44,863 bases of DNA from JBHHYR01 sp046757585 (GTDB lineage Bacteria > Desulfobacterota > Binatia > HRBIN30), in contig JBHHYR010000007.1 of NCBI GenBank assembly GCA_046757585.1, positions 1 through 44,863 on the forward strand, written 5' to 3'. This document shows, piece by piece, positions 15,328-24,300 of the stretch. A program made the position numbers and the translations under genes. How positions within the stretch are numbered: the stretch's first letter is position 1; each line of letters opens with the position of its first letter. The notes under the pieces are model-generated. The model ran no database searches. It was not told the origin of the DNA and saw only the letters and a list, made by a program, of their open reading frames with translations.

Positions 15328-18300
15328 TCACCACAGCGGGGGCGTCGGCGTGGGAGTCACCGTCGGCGTCACGTCGACACATCCTAGTCGCCTACCCGCA
15401 ACTGCCTGACACGGCTGCGGTGCCGGTGTTGCCGTTGGCGTGAACACCGCGGTCGGAGTGCCCCGCGGCACTGCGTGGAAAACCGATTCTCCGGTTGGGA
15501 CCGCGACCGACAGATAGCGAGCAGCCGCAGCGTTGCGGAGCGTTGCCGTTGTGAAGCGTGGTGCTGTGCGAGCCGGTGCCGTGCAGGGTAGCCAATTCAC
15601 GGCGGCCCCACCGCCGACGAGGGTTCGGCCGGAACCGTCGGCCGGCTCGGCACACACGATGTTCAGGGTCAGTCGCTTGCCATCCGACGCGGCAGTGTCG
15701 GTGGCATCCACATAGTGTCCGGTAGTTGGGATCGTGAGGAAAGCCAGGTCGTGAAACACCAACGGCATTGCCGCGCCCGGATGCGCGATAGCCAACTGCG
15801 TGATATTGGTCGGCTCATTGAGGAAGGTCACGGAATCGAATTGCCCGATTAGCCCGCCGCTGACGCGCAAGCTCACGTTGTCGAACACCAACCCGTCGAC
15901 ATCGAGACCGTGGGCGGTCAGGGTGTTCCCATTGCCTGACACAGTGGGCACGACAGCGGGGGCTGCCCGCAGCTGCCCGTTTGCCACGACCGCACTTACC
16001 AGCGCCAGCCCAGCGCCCGCGTTGACGAACTCGACGTTCTGAAAGTGCGAGCTGCCGGGCCGGTGGAAGCTGACAGTCTGCAGGGAGCGGCCGTTGAACA
16101 CCACGGTGTGTGTTCCCGACGCCGCGAAGCTGGCGGCGTTTGAAAACCCGTTCAAGAACGAGGGCTGGCTGAAGTCCCCCGCCACCTCGAGCACCCCCGC
16201 CGTCAGCAGTCCCACGGTGCTGCCGCCGGCAAAGATCGCATCTCCGTGCACGCGCAACACGGCGGCGGGATCCGCCATTGTCAGTACGCCTCGTGCCTGC
16301 GTGCTGAAAGTGCCGCTCACCACGACCACCCCTCCGTTCAGCGTCAGACGCGCTACGCCGCCCGCCACCGTGAGGTCACCTTCCAGCTCGAATCCCCCGG
16401 GTAACACCTCTGGACCCGCGAAGGTCACATTGGTCGTCAAACGGGCCGGCAAGCTCACGCTGCTTCCGGTGAAGGTGGTATTTACCACCTGCCAGCGTCC
16501 ACCCACCGCATCGACCAAGCTTCCCCCCAAGCTGACTGTCACTCCGCTGGCACTGCTCACCGTGCCCTCGCTGATCGTGGCCACACCCGTGATGCGTGCC
16601 CCGGTCTTGAGCTGCACTCCAGCAGGGTTAGCGAACGTGACTCTCTGAAAGTGCGAGGCCGTCGGCTTGTTGAAGCTCACTGTCTGCGGCGCGATGCCGT
16701 TGAACACCACGGTGTGTGACCCCGACGCCGCGAAGCTGGCGGCACGGGAAAACCCGTTCAAGAACGAGGGCTGGCTGAAATCCCCCGCCACCTCGAGCAC
16801 CCCCGCCGTCAGCAGTCCCACGGTGTTGCCGCCGGCGAAGATCGCATCCCCGTGCACACGCAAGACGCTGGCTGGATCGGCCATTGCCAGCACGCCCCGT
16901 GCCTGCGTGCTGAAAGTGCCGTCCACGGTCACCGTTTGCCCACTCAGCGTAAGTCTCGCCGCGCCGCCTTGCACCGTGAGGTTCCCGGCCAGCGTTGTCG
17001 ATGTTGCAATTGACGCAGCGCCCTTCACCGTCAGATTCGGGAGCACGCCCCCGACCGAAACGCCTGCGCCTGTGAGGACGACGGTGCCATCGCCAACGAT
17101 CGTCGCCGCGCTGATGCTGCCCGAGGCCGTGAGTGTGAATCCGGCAGTGTCCAGCTGGGCCGCAGCTTCCATGACCAGCCCCCTGATGGCGGCACTCCCT
17201 GTCAGCTGCGGTTGACCACCGGAAGCAGCGGGAATGAGCACCGTGTCCGCCGTTCCAGGCACGCCGACCGGATCCCAGTTGTTCGGGTTCGACCAGTTCG
17301 TCGGTGCCGTCGAGTTGCCACCACGCCAGGTCTTGGTGATGTTCGTCGTTGTCGCCTGCGCCGTGGCCGTCCGGGTAGGAGTCACGGTTCTCGTGTGGGT
17401 CGCACTCGGTATACGGGTCAGCGTTGGCGTCGGCGTCCGGGTCGGTGTCGGCGTGTGCGTTGGTGTTGGCGTGGCAATGACCGCCGTCAGGGTAACCGTA
17501 TCCTCTGCGCTATCGTCGATCCCATCGTTGACGATGAGGCCCAGGGTATACTGTCCGGGCACATCGGCCACCAAGCTGGGGTCACGAAAGGTCGCGCTGG
17601 ATAGTGTGGCCCGGCTGGCTGCGGGGCTGTCGATGATCCGCCAGCGATAGGTGAGCAAACCCCCGTCCGGATCGCTTGAAGCCGCCCCGCTCACGAGCTC
17701 GCGCACCGCCGTCAAGATCGTCCGGTCCGGCCCGGCATCGGCGATCGGTGGCTGGTTGGGGCGCAAGGGCACGACCACCGTTACGCGGTCTGACACGTTG
17801 CCTTGCGCATCGATCGCCTCTGCCCCGATCCGCATGCTGGTAGCACCACGTAGCGCCGCCAGGGTCGCCGTGTAGCGCCCGGATACATCGGCCGTGCGGT
17901 CCGTGGCCACCAACCGATCATCGACAAAGAAGTTGACCGCGTTCACGGTACCGTTGTCGCTCGCACCGACCATAACCGCCAGCTGAGATCCGGCAATCTG
18001 CTCCACACCGGCGCTCGGTGCGAGAATGACGGCGGCGGGCGGCGTCCCGTCGCGCACCGTCAGCGTGATCCGGGGTGCACTACCGACATTACCGGCCTCG
18101 TCGAGCGCCGTTACGATCAAGGTGACCTGGCTGCCCTCCGCTGCATCCGCTGGGACGTTCAACATGAACGTGGCGTGTGCCGCTGCCTCGGCTGGCGCGA
18201 CCACGGCGTTGCTCTCCGCCGCGATACTGCCAGCAGTGCGGAAGTGGATCTCCGCCACGCCCACGGCGTCGTTCGCTTGCACAGTGATCGGGATGCTCAT

Positions 18301-21300
18301 ACCCGGATTGACGACAAAGTCGCCTGCCAGAGACCTGATCCGCGCCGTGGGCGGTGTCGCATCGACAATACGGATTGTAACGGCGTCCAGGGCACTGGCG
18401 GCACCCCGTGTATCTCGGGCAACCACCGATAACACGACAGCATCGTCCGGCTGCGCTGCAGCGGGAATCGGGATGTTGAAGGTGGCAGTGGCGCTCGTCA
18501 GCCGCGGCGCAAAGTGGAAGACCCGTGATGTCTGGATCTCGGCGCCACGGATCTCGAGCAGGGCATCCCGCAGCTCGAGATCGTCCACCGCCACGGCAGT
18601 CACGGTAATGGACGTCCCGGTTGCCACGGCAATCCCGCCCGCGGGTGCCGTGAGTTCCACTCCCGGGGCCTGATTCTCGACCGCCGTGATTGTGAGACTT
18701 GCCGGGGCGCCGCGGTTGCCGGCGAAATCGGTGGCCACGGCCGTGAAGGTGGTCGTGCCGCTAGCGACGAAGCTGTGCGTAAAGGGGGGTGTATGAGCGG
18801 AGCTGAGCAGCTGGCCGGTTACAGCGAGGAAATCGACTACACTCACGTCGTCGCTTTCCGGCTGTGCCGTGACGATAACCGTCGCTCCGAGGATCGCTGT
18901 GTCGCCGGCCATGTTGCTCACAAGACGAATCGCAGGTCCTGCGTCGTCCGTCGTGGAAACCAGCGCCATATACGGCTCCGGCTGTTGCGGGTTGCCAGCA
19001 GCGTCATGCCAGCCGCTGACCCTCACCTCGAAATCCTGATGCTCGGCCAGAGGCTCGGCTGGCACGAAGATCACCGTACGATTGCCGTCACGAAACGCCA
19101 GTGTGCCGCCAACCATCGTGCCGTCGGGTCGCCGAGCCAGCACCACGGAGCCACGCGAGGCGCCGTTGGTTACAACCGCCTCGCTCCATTGAATAGCCAC
19201 CTCGCCTTGGATCACGTTTGCACGCACTACCTGCGGTGCGGTGACGTCTGCGGTCTGGAAAGTCGAGCGGAACACCGTTGCCAGGGGCCGTCCAAGGTCG
19301 TCACGAACATTCCGGTTGACTTCCACGCTCAGGGTGGTTAGTTCTGGCAACCCGCCCGCGGCCGTGAACGTTAATCGCATCCGGCTCGCATCGACTGAAC
19401 GCGTCCCGGGTAGCACCGTGCTGCCGGTGCGGACGACCACGCTGCTGGGCCCCACCGCGGACGCGTCGATCTGATCGGAAAAATCAATCACGATAGGCGT
19501 GTTCAAGCCGACTCCAAGAGCACCATTGCTGGGTGAGACAGCAGTGACTGCCGGCACAGTGTCGTCCAGAATGACTGGCGGTACGCTCACCAACGCACCC
19601 GCCGTGTCGATGCGGCCGCTCGCGACCCCTAAACCCCCGCTGACCGAATCGAACGCATTGATGGTAAACGGCCCACGCGGCAGGTTGTCGACCATGTACG
19701 TGCCGTCATTGGCTGTAAGCGCAGGAATGGTAAATGTGTCTCCCGTACGGTCGCTTATGCCTGTGAGGGTGATAATCGCATTCACCGCGGGATGGATGCC
19801 GTCACTCAGCAGGACGCTGCCACCAATCGACCCGGCCGGTTCGATGGTGATGCTGATACCGTCGAGCATCTCGCCGTCCGCCACGAGTGTTCCACTGGCG
19901 TTGCCGGCCAAGCCGCTAGCCACCAATCGGGCAGTAATGCTGACGTTGCCGGTCGGGATTTCGGTGAAGCTGAACTGTCCCCTCGCATCGCTGAAGCCCA
20001 TGAACGTCGTTTGCAGAACACTACCCTGCCCGGTGGCATTGAGGTCGCGCCGCATCAAGGTGAGCATTGCCGGCACAGCGAGTGGCTGGCCGAGGGCGTC
20101 GACGACTTGCCCGCGGATCGCCCCGGTGCCCAAGAAAATAACATCGGCGGCCGCAGTGTCGCCGTCGTTGGCGAGCAACCCCGTGGTACGGCCGCCGTCG
20201 CTGCCGCCTTGCTCTCGTGCCGTGATCGTAAACGTGCCCAGCGGTACGGTTTCAAACTCGTACTGTCCCTGCGCATCGCTCTGAACGACGACCTGCGAGC
20301 CACCGGTGTCGATCGTGACACTGGCGAAGCCCACAGGTGTCAGCCCGTCAGCCAGAAAGACGCGGCCGAGGACGCGCCCGCGCCCGGCTAAGGTGATGTT
20401 GCGCGTAACCGTTTCCCCTTCACCAGTCAGCTGGCCGCCACCCAGTCCGCTCGCGCCGCTCACCCGATCCGTCGCCTCCACGGTAAAGTCCCCTTGCGGC
20501 ACGCCACCGAGGCTGTACACGCCCTCGAGGTTGGTGGTGGTCGTCAGCTTGCCGGGACCGAAGAAGGAAGTATCCCGCGCCAGGCTCGCCGGCCGCAACA
20601 GCAACGACGAAAGCAGCTCGACTTGTGCGCCACTGACGACACCGCCGCCCTGGCGGGTCACGGTGCCTGACACGACGCCCACCGGTAGCAGGAAAAGATC
20701 GACACTCACCTCGTCGCCGGCGAAGTTTACCGCACCAGCGCCGAGCCCGATGCGACCCGACCCTGGATCAAGACACTCGAGCGAAAAGGCGCCCAGAGGC
20801 ACGAAGTCGAACGTATACATCCCGCGGACGTCGGCGGTGACATATGCTCCGGGACGGCCGCTCTGCACCAGTCGTACCTGGGCAAAGCCCAGCGCCGCCA
20901 TCCCGGTCGCGTCAAATACGGTTCCCCGCACATTTCCCGACGGTGCCAGGGCGATGGTAGTTTCTGTATGTCCTTGATCCTCGACGATGGCACCGCCGGA
21001 CCGCCCGCCTGTGAGTGAACCGGGATCCTCGGCAATGACCGAAAACTCGCCCTCTGGCACGCCGGCGTATTCGACAATCCCCGTCCCATCGGTAAGCAGG
21101 GTCGGAAACGGCTTCAACAGGAAGGCCACCGGCGCGCCGCTGCTGAGCTGTACCCGCGCATCGGCGATCGGCCGGCCACCCGCGTCCACGACACGGACGG
21201 TGACACGGCCTTGGCCGAGGAGGTGGATGTTCGCAACCGTGGCGTCCCCGGTTAGAACACTCCCTCTGACCACACCCTGGTGACCCGTGGCAGCATCACG

Positions 21301-24300
21301 CGCGGTGATCACGAACGGCCGCGCCGGCAGCAACGTGAAGTTGAACGTCCCGGCGGAATCGGTCAGGGCGGCACGCTCGCTGGCGTTGCTTCGAAACGGG
21401 GCCGCCTCCCGGTACGTGACCTCCACCCCTCCTCCCGCAGGCTTGCCGTTGGCGAGGAAGACCGTCCCGCGGACGCTCCCACTCTCTCCCAGAATCAGAC
21501 AATGCTCGTTCGTCGCACCAGCTGTGGCCAGGACGCTTTCGACGGCTGCCGGATCGCCGTTGAAAGGGCTGAGCGCTTGCACGCGGTACGGCGAGCCCAC
21601 GGGCACCTGCAGACTGAACCGACCACTGCAGCTGGTGGTACCATCCGGGCAACGCGCACCGGCGCAGCCGGTCATGCCCACCAATAGGTCGCTAGCAACG
21701 GTCTTCTTGATCTCTTTCAGCTGTCCGATGGCGTCAAACGCGGTGTACGTTGCGACCACCTGCGCCGTACGCGGCGAAACGCCGTCCTGATCGAGCACGA
21801 CGCCTGTGACGGTACCCAAGCCACGGAGCGTGAGGTCGCTGATCAGAATCTGCCCGTTGACCACCAGACTGACAGGCTGGATCTGCCCGTCACCCTCTGG
21901 GGTGCTGCTCCGCAACGTGTAGTCGCTCCGCAAGGGGAGGTTTGTGAACGTATACCCGCCGCGGCCGTCGGTCCTGCTGCGCAGGAAGCTAGCGTCACCG
22001 AACCACAGGAAGACGTCGACACCGACTACCGGCTTCCCACCGGCATCTCGTAACACACCGCGGATGGTGCCCGTACCGGGCAAGACGATGGTCACCGGCA
22101 CGGCGATGCCGGGAACGCCGATATCGACTGCAACGGTCGCCTCCGCACCGGTCACCTCGCTGGCCGCCCGTATCTCGTGCTGGCCGGTACCGATGCGCCT
22201 GATGACGAAGTTGCCATCGTCATCGGTGCGCACCAGCTCCATTCCGCCAATGACATCAACATCCGTCGCCGGCTGCCCGTCTGGATAGACCACGGTGCCC
22301 ACAACGGCCGCAGTCCCTGGGAAGACCAGATCGACCGGCGTAGTCGCGGCTGGGCCAATGGTGGCGCGTACCTCGACTTGCTCCCCCGTTTCCCGGCGCA
22401 CGGCACGCACGTTCAGCACTCCTGGTTTGAGGCTCGTGAGACGGAAATGGCCGCTGCGATCCGTCCGTACGTCGCGCTCGAATGTTCGGTCATCATCGAA
22501 CACCGCAACCACCACCCCACCGTTCACCGGTTGCAGCGGTGCAGCGCGGTCACCGCTGGCCGGGGGCTCGAAGACTGCACCTTCCGCCGCACCCGTATCC
22601 GCAAAGACCGGCACCCGCACCGCAACCTCATCCCCAGCCCGGTGCAGACTTGCTGCCACTGAGCCTGCTTGCGTGGCACCCGTGTCGCCGTCGCGCACGT
22701 CGGCCGCGACCAGCAGATTCCCCACTGGGACGTTGTCGGCAGTGAACGCGCCGCTGTCATCACCGACCACCTGGATCTCGCTGCCATCTGTCAGGCTACG
22801 CACCGTCACTGCGGCGCGCGGGATAGAGATGCCCGTTGCCGCGTCTACCACCGTACCGCTCACGCGACCCAGGCCGAGCATGAGCAGATCGATGCGCAAC
22901 TCCTGCCCCTCCTGCGCGACGCTCGCACGCCGCTGGGCACGCTCCCCGGTGACCGGATCTTGCGCGCTGACGCGAAACGGGCCAAGGTTATCCGCTGCCA
23001 CGAAATCGAAGCGATAGTAGCCAGCGGCGTCGGTCGTCGTTTGTCCAGTCACGATCTCAATCGTCAGGCCGGTGAGGTCGTCTGTGAACAGCTCACGCAG
23101 CTCCACGGGAGCGAACGGGATCGGGCCGCCCGTACCCGTGCGCACGAAGCCCGAGACGATCCCGCCGGCAGGTGTCGAAAAGTCGGGAACCACGGGCCGT
23201 GTGTCGTTCTCGGGCACCTGTGGGACGCTGCCTGGTGCACGCAAGCCGCTGCTGGCCAGGGTGTATCGGAAGAAGCGCGACACCGAAGCGGTGAAGTTGA
23301 GCAGCACGATCCGGTTTCCCGGCAGTATCTGCAGGCGCTTCAGACGGTTCTGCGTCGGCCCCTGTGCCAGCGGGCCACGCCCGCTGACACCAGGATCCTC
23401 ACCCGCGTACGCCAGGCTGAAGGTCGCTTCGGCGAGGCCGTCGGGTGCCACGTCGCGGTCACAGAGGACGGCGACCACACGTCCGCGCATGAGCGGGTCG
23501 CTTTCCGGGATCTGGCGAACGCCAACGATCCGGGGACCCGCATTGGCGTCGAAAGATCTCAGGCTGCTGGCTGCTTGTTGCTGGTTGTCCGGCAGTCGAA
23601 GCACCGGTGCCCCGCCGGCTGACGACACGATGCGGACGATCGCCGTGTCGCCCGCTGCGAGCGTGACACTCGAGAACACGAACCGCTGCAGCGACCCGTT
23701 CGCGCCGGGCATCACGACGCTGATGTCCACACCCTGCCCCGATCCCTGGCCCCCGACGCCCGTAACGCTCACGTCGTAGAACGCGCTCCGGTCGCTGCGC
23801 CCGATGACCGCCAGCTGTCCACTCTGAAAGCCGAGCAGCATCGTCCCCGGCACGCCCCTCTCGACTATCGGCTGCCGACTATCGATGGCAGTGCGGCGTC
23901 CCTGATCGTCCGTCAGGGCAACCTCGGCACCGCCGGCGACCGCCACCGACACAAACGACGGTCGATATTGCTCCGCGGTCGCGAACTGCTCTTGCAGGCC
24001 AATGACGCCGCAATCGGCGTTCGGCGCGCCGCAATCCGCGGTGAACACCTCTGCCCACGCAGCTTCGAGGTCATGCCCTGCGCCGGTGGTGCGCACGATC
24101 TCATCGAATCCCGGGTCAAGCGCACCTTCCACTGCCGGCTCTTGACTGTCGCCTGCCCCTCCGTTTCCCAGCCAATCCAGCACGACGTCGCCGACCGATG
24201 TCCGCGTCTCTTCGCCAATGCGAATGCGCAGTCCCGCCGCGCTGAGCTGCTGCGCCCGTCGTGCGACCACCTCACTGCTCACACGGTCGCTGATGCCGAT

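Noticed and set aside
17383..17475. Hexamer tract considered as a CRISPR-like or tandem DNA repeat element
   Set aside because: The unit is 6 bases, in frame, and encodes a Thr/Pro linker; there are no spacer-like unique sequences.
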